From Streptococcus sp. X13SY08 (lineage in GTDB: Bacteria; Bacillota; Bacilli; Lactobacillales; Streptococcaceae): a stretch of DNA of 64,000 bases. The notes under the pieces were generated by a model. That model saw only the letters and a program-made list of their open reading frames with translations, was not told where the DNA came from and did not search any database. The translations under genes were made by a program, and so were the position numbers. The DNA is taken from positions 124,001-188,000 of the forward strand of contig NZ_LFYO02000003.1 in assembly GCF_001182825.2 (NCBI RefSeq). The letters run 5' to 3'. Positions within the stretch are counted from its first letter, which is position 1. Every line of letters begins with the position of its first letter. This document shows, piece by piece, positions 9,281 through 22,265 of the stretch.

Positions 9281-9799
9281 ATGCCAAAGATTCGTCAGTT
9301 AAGTATCAAGGATTTGAGCGACCTACAAACGATTTCGCGTGAGATTTACTTTGCTACGTTTATCAGTAGTATCTCTGCAGAGGATATCGCTGTTTATATG
9401 GAGGAAGCTTACTCTAAGGAGGTCTTGGGGGCAGAATTACAGTCATCTGATTCTGATTTCTATTTTCTAGAGTCAGAAACTGGGGATATTCTTGGCTATG
9501 TCAAACTAAATGTTGGTCCAGCACAGACAGAAGATGTTGCTGCAAATGCTATGGAAATTCAGCGAATTTATGTTCGACCGAATCAAAAGCGTAAAGGGTA
9601 TGGTCACACTTTGATGAAATTTTCCTTGGATGCTGCCCGCGAAAAAGGGTGTGACAGTGTCTGGTTGGGTGTTTGGGAGTATAATACTATAGCACAAGAT
9701 TTTTATAAAAGTCATGGTTTTGTAAAAGTTGGTGAGCATGTATTTATAACGGGAAATCAAGAAGATACAGACCATATCTTATTGAAAAAGCTAGACTAG
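9281..9799 (+). CDS. GNAT-family N-acetyltransferase
   Basis: 172 residues. The central part has the GNAT fold signature: IQRIYVRPNQKRKGYGHTLM is the acetyl-CoA-binding motif A (R/Q-x-x-G-x-G/A), followed by WLGVWEYNTIAQDFYKSHGF typical of motif B. Family members acetylate small molecules or protein N-termini; the substrate cannot be told. It starts four bases after clpC, so it is probably part of the ctsR operon. Intact. Confidence 0.85.
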   Translation: MPKIRQLSIKDLSDLQTISREIYFATFISSISAEDIAVYMEEAYSKEVLGAELQSSDSDFYFLESETGDILGYVKLNVGPAQTEDVAANAMEIQRIYVRPNQKRKGYGHTLMKFSLDAAREKGCDSVWLGVWEYNTIAQDFYKSHGFVKVGEHVFITGNQEDTDHILLKKLD

Positions 9800-9837
9800 T
9801 TTAGACTAGGGATTACTGAAAGTAATAAAAGGGATTT

Positions 9838-10811
9838 ATGAAAAAACAAGTAGCTGTCATTTTTGGCACATTTGCGCCCATGCACAAGGGGCATATCGAT
9901 TTAATTCAGCGAGCGAAACGAGCCTGCGATCGAGCAGTAGTGATTGTTTCGGGCTCTGTAGGTGATAGAGGAGACAAGATTGGTTTAGGACTTCAAAAGC
10001 GTTTCCGTTATATTCGTGAAACCTTCAATGATGATCCCTTGGTCTCCGTTTCAAAATTGGATGAGACAAATATGCCTCCTTATCCAGAGGGATGGGCAGA
10101 GTGGTTGCTGGGGTTGATGGCTTTAGTGCCTTTAGCTGCAGATGAGGAGATCCTTTTTTACACATCTGAAAAAGAATATGCTGCTGAACTAGAATTGCGT
10201 GGCTATCGGGTTGCCTATACAGATCGTAATTTCGGGATTTCTGCGACTATGATTCGTGAAAATCCAATGAAATACTGGAACATGATTGCAAAGCCCTTCC
10301 GTCGTCGTTTTTCAAAGAATGTCTTGATTTTGGGTTCTGCCTCAAATGGGAAAACAACCTTGGCGCGTGATTTGGGTCGTTATTATTCTTGTCCTGTGTC
10401 ACTAGAGTATTCTCGCTACTACCAAACACGTTACAATGTTCGTGATGATGAATTGACGGGTAAGGATTACAATTATTTATTGACGGGTCAATACCGCCAA
10501 ACGTCAGATTTGATTGACTCAGATAGCAATCGAGGCTTGGTCATTGCTGACACCAATGCAACGGTTACTCAAGCTTATTATGATTACTATATTGGCCAGA
10601 CGTCTTCTTCTTTCCATTCGCTTTGCGCGGATACGGTGATCGCGATATGACGATGGCAGACCAAAAAGTTCGCGATGCCTTTACTGAGCATTTAAAAACA
10701 TTGGTCGCAACCAATCATCCAGATATTCCAGTAGCTTTCATTGGTGGTTCTTACTCAGAAAACTACAGCAAGGCGATTGCGTTGATTGATGAAATTTATC
10801 CACAATGGTAG
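9838..10811 (+). pseudogene. nadR: NadR-type NMN adenylyltransferase/nicotinamide riboside kinase, disrupted
   Basis: The N-terminal nucleotidyltransferase domain is clear: FGTFAPMHKGH carries the HxGH motif and ISATMIRENP the second substrate motif. The C-terminal kinase P-loop GSASNGKTT follows at about residues 168-176. The frame (9838-10650) ends after IGQTSSSFHS; the true C-terminal part continues in another frame as RGYGDRDMTMADQKVRDAF to 10811. An out-of-frame deletion near 10605-10622 has removed a short stretch, judged from the usual spacing between these blocks. NadR salvages nicotinamide riboside and NMN to NAD. Confidence 0.85.
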
Positions 10812-10813
10812 AT

Positions 10814-10852
10814 AAAAAAAGACAAACTCGAAGAATGAGTTTGTCTTTTTTT
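10814..10852. terminator. Bidirectional terminator, nadR / dusB
   Basis: A perfect 16-bp stem (AAAAAAAGACAAACTC with its complement) and a 7-nt loop, A/T-tailed on both sides, between convergent genes. Confidence 0.92.
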
Positions 10853-11714
10853 ATGCTTTTTGAAGAGCTTGGTTGAAGAGTTCTTGAACTTCTTCGATCG
10901 TTTCAGCACGGGATACGGCGCCGCGGATTTTGGCTGCTCCAGCAGTTCCGCGTAAATAATGCGGTGCGAGACCGCGGAATTCACGGACAGCAATCACTTC
11001 GCCTTTAAGGTTGGCAAGACGCGTCAAATGCTCGTAGGCGATTTTGAGCTTGTCTTCAAAGGACAAATCTGGCAATATCTCACCTGTCTCCAAATAATGA
11101 TTGATTTGCTCGAAAATGTAGGGGTTTCCCATTGCGGTGCGGCCAACCATGACGGCGTCTGCGCCGACTTCTTCGACACGTTGGCGAGCGTCTTCTACCT
11201 TGCGAATGTCACCATTTGCAATGAATGGAATCTTGGTAATGGCTGCGGCAACCTTGGTAAGGGTCTCTGAGTCAACGGTACCGGTGTACATTTGCTCGCG
11301 AGTTCGTCCATGCATGGCCAGCGCTGCCACACCAGCACTTTCTGCGGACAGGGCATTTTCTACAGCTAAATCTGGGCTATTCCATCCAGTACGCATTTTG
11401 ACAGTCAATGGGATATCGAGGACGGAAGTCACTTCCTTGACGATGTGATAAATCTTGTCAGGGTCTTTGAGCCATTTGGCACCTGCCTCATTTTTGATAA
11501 CCTTATTGACTGGGCAGCCCATATTGATATCGACGATATTGGCTTTTGTATTGTTTTGAATGAAATCCGCCGCGCGTTTGAGTCCTTCGGCATCACCACC
11601 GAAAAGCTGGATAGACATGGGCGCTTCGTTTTCTTCAATGTGTAGCATATGGAGAGTTTTTTCGTTATTGTAAAGAAGCCCTTTTATCATAAAAGGGGTA
11701 TTAAGATTTGTCAC
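10851..11714 (-). pseudogene. dusB: tRNA-dihydrouridine synthase (DusB type) with N-terminal deletion
   Basis: 287 residues in one open frame, against about 325 for the family. After [10 protein letters not shown] the sequence jumps to KGLLYNNEKTL. About 40 residues normally found between, including the FMN-binding APMAGVTN segment, are absent, an in-frame deletion of roughly 120 bases near 11683. The catalytic cysteine motif MGCPVNK and the C-terminal GRTAMGNP and RGTAGAAKIR segments are present. The enzyme reduces uridines in tRNA with FMN/NADPH; this version should not bind FMN. Its start overlaps hslO by 14 bases, so the two are translationally coupled. The missing segment is inferred from memory of the family. 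Confidence 0.85.
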
Positions 11715-12450
11715 GAATAAGTTCCTCCAAGTCTTCAGGTGTAAAGTGATAGTGGGTACGACAGAATTGACAGGTAATGTCTGCGCCCTGATCTTCGTCT
11801 TTCATTTCTTGTAGATCGCTGATTGGTAAGCCAGAAGCAAGTAAGCTTGAAATGGCTGGCATCTCTTGAATGCGTTTTTCAAAGCGAGCAATTTCGGCTT
11901 CCTCGGCACCTGGTAACACTTGCAACATGAAGCCACCTGCGACTTGGACCTTGTCTTCTTTGTCTAGAAGGACATTAAGACCGATGGCAGAAGGGGTCTG
12001 TTGGCTGTCGGTCATGAAATAGGCCAGGTCTTCGCCGATTTCACCTGAAATCAGGGGAGTCATGGAGTTATAAGGGTGCCCCACACCATAATCGGTGATG
12101 ACTAAGAATTGACCCTCGCCCACAAGTGGACCCACGATGACTTCGCCAGTGGCCGTTTTCTTGTAATCTAAATCAGGGTTTTGAATATAACCTTTGACGG
12201 TTCCATCCGTCTTTGCCACCGAAATAATAGCACCAGTCGCACCATTACCTAAGATTTTGAGTGTCATCTTGGTATCGCCTTTTTCATTGGCTGCCAAGAT
12301 TTGGTTGGCAATAAGGGTACGTCCGAGTGCAACTGTTGAAGAAGCCATACTGTCATGCTTTTCTTGTGCTGTGCGCACGGTTTCAGTGCTATCTAATACA
12401 AAGGCACGAAAATGCCCGTTTTCTGAAATTGTTTTAATCAGTTTATCCAT
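11701..12450 (-). pseudogene. hslO: Redox chaperone Hsp33 lacking half its zinc site
   Basis: 249 residues, about 40 short of the usual 290. The N-terminal core ([48 protein letters not shown]) is complete. The C-terminal redox switch should contain a CxC and a CxxC motif binding zinc; only CQFC is present. The family's CDCSKERF segment and the residues before it are missing between AISSLLAS and [10 protein letters not shown], an in-frame deletion near 11835. Hsp33 protects proteins from oxidative unfolding and needs all four cysteines, so this form would not be redox-regulated. It is followed by dusB. Confidence 0.85.
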
Positions 12451-12457
12451 AAGGAAT

Positions 12458-12466
12458 ATTATAGCA
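12458..12466 (-). promoter_or_regulatory. hslO extended -10 promoter; probable leaderless transcript
   Basis: On the minus strand TGC precedes a perfect TATAAT (12463 down to 12458), an extended -10. The -10 ends only 7 bases before the hslO ATG at 12450, and there is no ribosome site. Transcription would start at or next to the A of ATG. Confidence 0.5.
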
Positions 12467-12484
12467 TAAAAGCAGGGAGGACCG

Positions 12485-12522
12485 GAAACAAAAAGAGACT
12501 GAAAATCAGACTTTCAGACTCT
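12485..12522 (-). terminator. Terminator after the ssnA fragment
   Basis: On the minus strand AGAGTCTGAAA pairs imperfectly with TTTCAGTCTCT (two central mismatches) and is followed by TTTTTG. Confidence 0.65.
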
Positions 12523-12532
12523 GTGTGCTTGG

Positions 12533-13156
12533 TTAGTTGCTCTGGCGTTTATTGAAAATGTAAACACTGGATGTCAAGAGGACAATGCCCGTAGCGACCA
12601 ATGCATAGGATATTGTTTGCCCAGTTTTTGGTAATTTATTGTTAGATGGTGTCACGCGTGCACTTCCAGCGCCAGTCATAGACTTTTCTATGTCTCCTTG
12701 GGGTTTGCCATTTTTTTCATCTGCTGAAGGCGGCATTGGTTGGTTGCCACTTTGATGATCTTTTGGCTCTACTTGGTTAGTAAAGCTGAGCTGTACTAGG
12801 AGTGGATCATGGTCAGAAGCTCTGCCATGTTTTTCCATAAAGGCTGAGTTAACGTGAATCATGTCAAAAGAATAACTATTTAGCAAATTACCAGATACAA
12901 GGAGATTGTCCAGTGACTGGTTATTTCCTTGGTAGAAATAGGAGAAACGATCCGCAGCATCATGACGACTGACCAGATTATTCATGCCACCCGTTTCGAT
13001 AATTTGGATAGTTTTGTTAAATTCATAGTCATTGAAATCACCCAACATAACGATTTTCGCATCTGGATTTTGAGCGAGACCTGCTTGAGTAAAATTAGCG
13101 AGCAGCTGTGCTAAAATATGGCGTCTTTCCTCAGACTTGAATGTGACAGGTTGAAT
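12533..13156 (-). pseudogene. ssnA: 3' part of a cell-wall-anchored DNase (SsnA-like)
   Basis: This is the C-terminal part of an endonuclease/exonuclease/phosphatase-fold protein. It reads from QPVTFKSEERRHILAQLL through the catalytic blocks MLGDFNDYEF and ASDHDPLLVQL, then a Pro/Lys linker and a sortase signal LPKTG with a hydrophobic helix and KRQSN tail. The match to S. suis secreted nuclease SsnA is by family memory. The 5' two thirds, including the signal peptide, are missing. Upstream the frame meets a TGA that is also the stop of the truncated gshF at 13157. The two genes are fused by a large deletion or misjoin. Confidence 0.8.
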
Positions 13157-14722
13157 TCATCCATATAAACTATAATAGGCCAAGGCGTCCTCTGGAGTGC
13201 TAAATTCGTCGCCATCAGGAACTGGAAAACCAGCCTCAGCCAGAATTTTCTTGGTGACGGTTTTGTTTGCAATTGCTAGCGGTACGACGTAAGTATCCTT
13301 TGAGGTCATATTTCCATTTTTGTCGTATTCTACATGATTACCGTGCCAGAGCTTGAGGAATTGATCATTTTCATCCAGTATCTCGAAATGAATTCCCTTT
13401 TGAATGGCCTCCATCAAGAGCAACTGAGTAGACAGTTCCATATTTTCATAGCCTTGGAGAGCATATGGAGATTGGAGGGCTGCTTGGTGATAATCTTGTC
13501 CGGTTTTGCGACCGAATTCTTCTAGTGATAGACCGTTAATATGTGATAAGAGTTGCCCGGAAAGCGTCAACTGTGGATTTTCAAGCGCAGCTTTGACCTG
13601 CTCTACTAATTCGTGGTAGTACTCTCCCAAGGTAAAATGATTCACGATAGCCTCCATGGCAGTTACAATCTTCGCTACAGGGGCTTCTGGTGGCAATTTT
13701 TCTAAAGGATGACTGAGCGCAATGAGATTATTAAATTCTGTTGCGATTTGTATGGTTTGGTCTACCTGAGTAGAGTCGATATCATCTAGCCAAAGAAGAG
13801 CTAGGATGAAGAGATGGACGGTATCCAAGGTTTCCTGACTGATGGCAAGGTGGTCAAATGGATTGGGATCGAAGGAACGGAATTCTAAATAGGTAATTCC
13901 ATGTTCCAGATAATCACGATTTCGCTTGCTCCCCCGCAGGCGAACTGCAGAATAAAATTCTTTTTCCGCAGATAAAATGCCATTTTCTACATAATATTCG
14001 ATGGACTGAACATACTCTTCTAAGGTAGCGTAGGAAACGCGAACGTCGTCGTGGTTAACATAGCCGTAGGAGCTATTGCGGATTGATCGAACAGGTCCAG
14101 TCAATGAGTCTTTTAGAAACCCTTTTTCAGCTAACGGAGTCGCTCCATATAAATAAATTAGGAACCAACGATAGGTTAAAAATTGCTGGGCGAGTTTTAA
14201 GTAAAGTTGATTTTTGAAAGAGATAAAATGAATTTCTTGACCGGCTTCAAAAAGTTGTGCTACTAAGTCTTTCCCCAATTCCATATTGTAGTGGATACCA
14301 CTCATGGACTGAAGCAATTTGCCATAACGCTGACCGAGACCAACGCGATACTGGTATTCAAACTCATTTTCTAATTGGGCAATTAGAGTTTCTTCTTCTG
14401 TGATTTGAGGTGGCATGGACAGAGGCCACAAATACTCGTCTTGGCTGATTGAACGCTGCGCCACATCAGTTATTCCTCCCAGAAGTCGACGTGCTTCTTT
14501 GGTTGAATGCGCTACAGGTGTAATCAATTCCAACTGGGCTTCACTATAATCAGTTTGGATGTAGGGATGATAGCTCCGCGAGCCCAAAATAGAAGGATGT
14601 GCAGTTTGTGCCACGCGATGAGTGACGTTGCTGATGCGTAGGGACTCTCGTTCCAATCCAAAAGTTGCCTGTAAAATTGGCAAAGTTGGTTTAGCTTGCC
14701 GTAAAATATCCGAAATTTTCAT
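13157..14722 (-). pseudogene. gshF: Bifunctional glutathione synthase GshF, 3' truncated
   Basis: Start ATG 14722 (MKISDILRQAKPTLP) behind GAGAGGA. 521 residues cover the gamma-glutamate-cysteine ligase half: FGLERESLRI near the N-terminus, SGIHYNME, YLEFRSFD. GshF is normally about 750 residues with a C-terminal ATP-grasp domain that adds glycine. Here the protein stops at LAYYSLYG, at the very beginning of that domain, and DNA beyond the TGA belongs to ssnA. Gamma-glutamylcysteine could in principle still be made, but not glutathione. Confidence 0.88.
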
Positions 14723-14805
14723 CTTTTTTCCTCTCAATGGTGTTGTTTTCGTTTTAAACTCTTTCAAAACGAAAAACAAATTTTTGCTACGTCCCAAAAA
14801 GGATT

Positions 14806-14897
14806 CCGAACATGGTTATTTTCTGTCGACAAAAGATAAATAAAAGTAAAATGTTCGTCTTTTATAAAAATTTATGATTTTCTTGAAAAAAGGTTCG
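14806..14897 (+). promoter_or_regulatory. PurR-type boxes upstream of purA
   Basis: Three copies of the PurBox core occur: CCGAACAT at 14806-14813, and the inverse ATGTTCG at 14851-14857 and GGTTCG at 14892-14897. The last two are exactly 40 bases apart, and the third lies between -35 and -10 of the purA promoter. The PurR consensus in Bacillus and Lactococcus is WWWCCGAACWWT. In lactic acid bacteria PurR is an activator sensing PRPP. The assignment rests on motif similarity. Confidence 0.5.
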
Positions 14898-14911
14898 TTT
14901 TTTGCTATGAT
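14883..14911 (+). promoter_or_regulatory. purA promoter and structured leader
   Basis: -35 TTGAAA at 14883-14888, 17-nt spacer, -10 TATGAT at 14906-14911. The leader of about 155 nt before purA has a GCAGG...CCTGC hairpin (14931-14947), a TTGAAAGGAATTGAAC motif at 14960-14975 that recurs before proS, and an imperfect 11-bp hairpin AGCAACTAGCC/GGCTGATTGCT. No strong ribosome site precedes the ATG at 15072. Confidence 0.65.
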
Positions 14912-15068
14912 AGAGTGTAAGATAAACTCGCAGGTGAGATTCCTGCCAATAGTTTTTCATTGAAAGGAATTGAACTTGTAGCAACTAGCCAGTGGCTGAT
15001 TGCTAGCACGAGCTTATGGATAAGAAAGTGAGTGGAAAACGACAGTTTTCAGGTTCTTGGTATCTTAA

Positions 15069-16364
<1,296 letters not shown>

Positions 16365-16370
16365 TTTTAA

Positions 16371-16461
16371 CAATAGAATGACTCCTACTCTTTGTCAACT
16401 GCGCTTTGATGTACTTCAGTACAATCTTCAGCTTGTTTCTTAGATTAGGAGTTTTCTATTG
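16371..16461. repeat. 91-nt nested hairpin downstream of purA
   Basis: Arms of about 21 nt (CAATAGAA..ACTCCTA.TCT at 16371-16391 and its complement at 16441-16461) enclose a second hairpin TGTACTTCAGTACA at 16410-16423. No T tract directly follows the right arm, so it is not a classical terminator. Between 16462 and 16610 I see no gene. Confidence 0.65.
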
Positions 16462-16590
16462 CTAAAATCGTTTCGTCTCTTCGTCTCTGCGTTTTGAAAT
16501 GTTTCAAATCGTCAAAATTTTAAATTGTTATATCCTCAATTTCATCGTTTTGTATTGGCGTAGAGGAATTTTCCTGATACTTATACCGTG

Positions 16591-16638
16591 AGAGGACAGC
16601 TGTCCTCTCTTTGCTTTCGCTCATATTTTTGGTATAAT
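16591..16638 (+). promoter_or_regulatory. yajC promoter preceded by a perfect palindrome
   Basis: -35 TTGCTT at 16611-16616, 16-nt spacer, -10 TATAAT at 16633-16638. Directly upstream at 16591-16608 is an 18-base perfect palindrome (AGAGGACAGCTGTCCTCT), either a short terminator stem followed by a T-rich stretch or an operator. Confidence 0.65.
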
Positions 16639-16670
16639 GAAGCTACTAATAAAATTTTAGAGGTGATAAG

Positions 16671-16985
16671 ATGCAAAGTTTGCAACCATTTTTTATTCCT
16701 CTTTTGATGCTTGGTATGGTGGGCTGGATGTTCTACGCACAACGTAAGCAACAAAAGAATCGCGCAGAAAGTTTGAGTCAAATTCAAAAAGGTGATGAGA
16801 TTGTAACGATTGGTGGCTTGTATGGTATTGTTGATGAGATTGATGACAAAAAAGTTGTCTTGGACATTGACGGTATCTACTTGACGTTTGATCGCTCTGC
16901 TATCCGCAATCGTGTGGCAAAAGGGGCAACAACTCCAAAACAACCAGTTGACACAGCTGTTATTGAATCAAAAGATGAGGAATAA
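16671..16985 (+). CDS. yajC: Sec translocon accessory protein YajC
   Basis: 104 residues with one N-terminal transmembrane helix (FFIPLLMLGMVGWMFYAQR), a basic cytoplasmic stretch and the conserved IQKGDEIVTIGGLYGIV segment. YajC associates with SecDF/YidC at the SecYEG channel. RBS AGAGGTG is 6 bases before the ATG. It precedes uppS, but a terminator overlapping its stop codon and a new promoter make it a separate unit. Confidence 0.93.
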   Translation: MQSLQPFFIPLLMLGMVGWMFYAQRKQQKNRAESLSQIQKGDEIVTIGGLYGIVDEIDDKKVVLDIDGIYLTFDRSAIRNRVAKGATTPKQPVDTAVIESKDEE

Positions 16986-17005
16986 GTTTACTTATTCCTT
17001 TTTTG
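16979..17005 (+). terminator. Terminator overlapping the yajC stop codon
   Basis: A perfect 8-bp stem GGAATAAG/CTTATTCC with a 4-nt loop and six T; the TAA stop lies inside the left arm. Confidence 0.9.
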
Positions 17006-17020
17006 CTGACTTGAGCTCAA

Positions 17021-17050
17021 TTGCCTATTCTAAGGGATTTATGGTATAAT
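17021..17050 (+). promoter_or_regulatory. Promoter of the uppS operon
   Basis: -35 TTGCCT (17021-17026), 18-nt spacer, -10 TATAAT (17045-17050). It drives uppS, cdsA and probably rseP. Confidence 0.7.
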
Positions 17051-17078
17051 AGACTGATTTTATAAATGGGGAAAAATT

Positions 17079-17861
17079 ATGTTTCGCTTTGTGTTCAAAC
17101 CAGAGAAAAAAGCTAAAAAAGAAAAAATACAAACTGTGGTAGAAGTACCTAAACATATCGCCATCATTATGGATGGAAACGGTCGTTGGGCCAAGAAAAG
17201 GATGCAGCCGCGTGTCATGGGGCACAAGGCTGGGATGGATGCATTGCAATCTGTTACCAAAGCAGCATCAGACATGGGGGTAAAGGTATTAACTGTTTAT
17301 GCCTTTTCAACTGAAAACTGGACGCGTCCGGAAAAAGAAGTGTCTTTTATCATGAATTTACCAGTTGAGTTTTATGATAAATATGTGCCTGAGCTCCATG
17401 CTAATCAGGTTAAGATTCAAATGGTTGGGGACCACAGCCGCTTGCCAGAAGCGACAAAGGCTGCCCTCTTTCAAGCAGAAGAAAAAACCAAGAAAAACAC
17501 GGGATTGATTCTGAATTTTGCTCTTAATTATGGCGGACGGGACGAATTGACAACCGCGATGAAGAATATTGCGCAAGATGTCTTGGATGCTAAGTTAAAT
17601 CCCGGAGACATAGACGAGAAAGTCATAGCTAAACATCTATATACTGGTACGTTGCCAGTGAGTTTGCGAGATCCTGATTTAGTGATCCGGACTAGCGGAG
17701 AGTTACGTTTGAGTAACTTTTTACCATGGCAAACAGCCTATAGTGAGCTTTATTTTACAGACATAGCTTGGCCTGATTTTGATGAAGCGGCCTTGAAAGA
17801 GGCTATTCTAGATTACAATCGTCGCCATCGTCGTTTTGGTGGCTTAAAAGGAGAAAAGTGA
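17079..17861 (+). CDS. uppS: Undecaprenyl diphosphate synthase
   Basis: 260 residues. The cis-prenyltransferase signature HIAIIMDGNGRWAKKR (catalytic Asp in MDGNGRW) is near residues 27-42, with FSTENW and the C-terminal RTSGELRLSNFLPWQ and ELYF motifs. The enzyme condenses isopentenyl units onto farnesyl diphosphate to make the C55 lipid carrier for peptidoglycan and capsule. RBS GGGGA. The stop TGA overlaps the ATG of cdsA by one base, indicating translational coupling. Confidence 0.96.
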   Translation: MFRFVFKPEKKAKKEKIQTVVEVPKHIAIIMDGNGRWAKKRMQPRVMGHKAGMDALQSVTKAASDMGVKVLTVYAFSTENWTRPEKEVSFIMNLPVEFYDKYVPELHANQVKIQMVGDHSRLPEATKAALFQAEEKTKKNTGLILNFALNYGGRDELTTAMKNIAQDVLDAKLNPGDIDEKVIAKHLYTGTLPVSLRDPDLVIRTSGELRLSNFLPWQTAYSELYFTDIAWPDFDEAALKEAILDYNRRHRRFGGLKGEK

Positions 17862-18667
17862 TGACGAAGGATTTGCAGAGACGTGTAATATTTGGGGCAA
17901 TTGCTCTCTTGATTTTCTTCCCTTTTATTTGGGTAGGTGGTGTGCCCTTTCAGTTATTTGTAGGGATGTTGGGGATGATTGCCACATCTGAATTGATTAG
18001 AATGCATCGCCTATCACCAAGCTCTATTGAAGGAGTTTTGGCGATGTTAGCAACCTTTGTGCTGATTTTACCCTTGGAAGACTATCTCTCATTTTTACCT
18101 GTAGATGGAAACTATACAGCCTATGCTATTGTGATCTTCATATTGTTGGGTTCTACAGTTTTTAATATGAAAACTTATTCTTACTCGGAAGTGGTTTTTC
18201 CAATTGCTTCGAGTTTATATGTTGGTATTGGTTTTCACAACTTAGTAACTGCACGGATGGACAGCTTTAGCAAAGTTTTGTTTGCCTTGCTGATTGTTTG
18301 GGCGACAGATATTGGTGCCTATATGATTGGTCGCAAAATTGGAAAACGTAAACTCATGCCAGCAGTATCTCCTAATAAAACAGTAGAAGGTTTCTTGGGA
18401 GGAATTGTTTCTGCTGTCGTGGTCGCGATTCTATTTGTTCTCGTTCATTCAAGCTTTGCCGCAGGCTATTCAATTCCGATTTTAGTGATTTTAGTAGTCA
18501 TCTTCTCAGTATTTGCTCAATTTGGTGATTTGGTTGAAAGTGCCATCAAACGTAGGTTTGGTGTGAAAGATTCAGGAAGAGTCATCCCAGGTCATGGTGG
18601 AATCTTGGATCGCTTTGATTCATTGATTTTTGTCTTTCCGATCATGCACTTCTTCGGACTATTTTAA
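17861..18667 (+). CDS. cdsA: Phosphatidate cytidylyltransferase
   Basis: Start ATG 17861 is preferred to the GTG three bases earlier because it overlaps the uppS stop as TGATG with AAGGAG upstream. 268 residues, about eight membrane helices, and the CDP-alcohol synthase signature near the C-terminus ([19 protein letters not shown]). It makes CDP-diacylglycerol for phospholipid synthesis. rseP follows 11 bases later. Intact. Confidence 0.95.
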   Translation: MTKDLQRRVIFGAIALLIFFPFIWVGGVPFQLFVGMLGMIATSELIRMHRLSPSSIEGVLAMLATFVLILPLEDYLSFLPVDGNYTAYAIVIFILLGSTVFNMKTYSYSEVVFPIASSLYVGIGFHNLVTARMDSFSKVLFALLIVWATDIGAYMIGRKIGKRKLMPAVSPNKTVEGFLGGIVSAVVVAILFVLVHSSFAAGYSIPILVILVVIFSVFAQFGDLVESAIKRRFGVKDSGRVIPGHGGILDRFDSLIFVFPIMHFFGLF

Positions 18668-18678
18668 GGAGAATATCT

Positions 18679-19886
18679 ATGTTCAAAGGAATTCTTGCCT
18701 TTATATTCATTTTCGGCATCATCGTCGTTATCCACGAATTTGGGCACTTCTATTTTGCAAAAAAAGCGGGCATTTTAGTTCGCGAGTTTGCCATTGGTAT
18801 GGGTCCGAAAATCTTTTCTCATATCGGAAAAGATGGGACAGCTTATACGATTCGCATCTTACCTCTGGGTGGCTGTGTTCGCATGGCTGGTTGGGGTGAA
18901 GATACGACTGAAATTAAGACTGGCACGCCAGCAAGCTTAACATTCAATGAAGCTGGCCTGGTCACTCGCATCAATTTATCCGGGAAAGAGTACAGATTAC
19001 AGGACAGGTTTTAGAAGAAACGAAGACTTACCCAGTTGACCACGACGCGACGATTGTCGAGGAAGATGGAACGGAAGTGCGGATTGCACCGCTTGATGTT
19101 CAGTATCAAAATGCCTCTATTTTGGGGCGTCTCGTGACGAATTTTGCGGGTCCTATGAATAACTTCATTTTGGGATTTGTGGCCTTTTTAATCGTCATTT
19201 TTATGCAAGGTGGTGCTCCTAACTCCAATACAAATATGGTGACAGTGGTCGATGGCGGAGCTCTTGAGCAAGCTGGGGTTGTCACTGGAGATAAGATTGT
19301 TTCTATTGAGGGACGAGGTGTCTCTAGCTACGAAGAGATTGCTAAGGAAATTGCTACAGCGACTAAGGATCAAAAAGAAGCACCTACGCTTGATGTCGTG
19401 GTAGAACATGATGGTCAAAAGAAATCGCTTAGTGTGACAACAAAAGAAGAAAAAGGTGCCTACTATTTAGGCGTATCCCCTAGTCTGAAAACAGGCTTTG
19501 TGGATAAGATAGTGGGTGCTTTCCAACAAACGGGGGTAACTGCCCTCACGATTGTCACAGCTCTGCGCAATTTGATTGCTCAATTCTCCCTAGACAAATT
19601 GGGTGGACCTGTGGCCATCTACAATATCAGCTCACAAGCCGCTAAAAATGGCTTGACATCTGTCTTGCAACTTTTGGCTATGCTATCTATTAACTTAGGA
19701 ATTTTTAACTTGATACCAATTCCGGCACTAGATGGTGGAAAAATTTTGATGAATATCATAGAAGCTATCCGTCGCAAACACCTTAAGCAGGAAACTGAAT
19801 CTTATATTACCCTTGCTGGTGTTGCTATTATGGTAGTTCTCATTATTGCCGTAACTTGGAATGATATCATGCGCATATTCTTCTAA
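18679..19886 (+). pseudogene. rseP: Site-2 metalloprotease RseP/Eep, frame-disrupted
   Basis: The first frame (18679-19014) carries the M50 zinc motif HEFGH within the first membrane helix and the LPLGG segment. It fails after NLSGKE. The protein resumes in another frame with [14 protein letters not shown] at 18996 and runs through the PDZ domain and the second metal ligand region ([14 protein letters not shown]) to 19886. An out-of-frame deletion at about 18990 removes roughly 20 residues expected between these blocks. The protease cleaves membrane peptides, including sex-pheromone and signal-peptide remnants and anti-sigma factors. Confidence 0.88.
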
Positions 19887-22114
<2,228 letters not shown>

Positions 22115-22121
22115 ATGTTAT

Positions 22122-22157
22122 AGAAACTTAGGTGTATCCTAGGTTTCTTTCCTTTTG
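22122..22157 (+). terminator. Terminator after proS
   Basis: An 11-bp stem (AGAAACTTAGG with CCTAGGTTTCT, one wobble) followed by TTCCTTTTG. Confidence 0.8.
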
Positions 22158-22265
22158 TCGCAAAATAGCTCTACTTGCTTCTCGAAAAGCAGGTTCATTT
22201 GTGGTAAACTGGTAGGATAGAGTTGATAAGATTCAACACGCTAGACAAGAAAAAAGGAAGTATGC

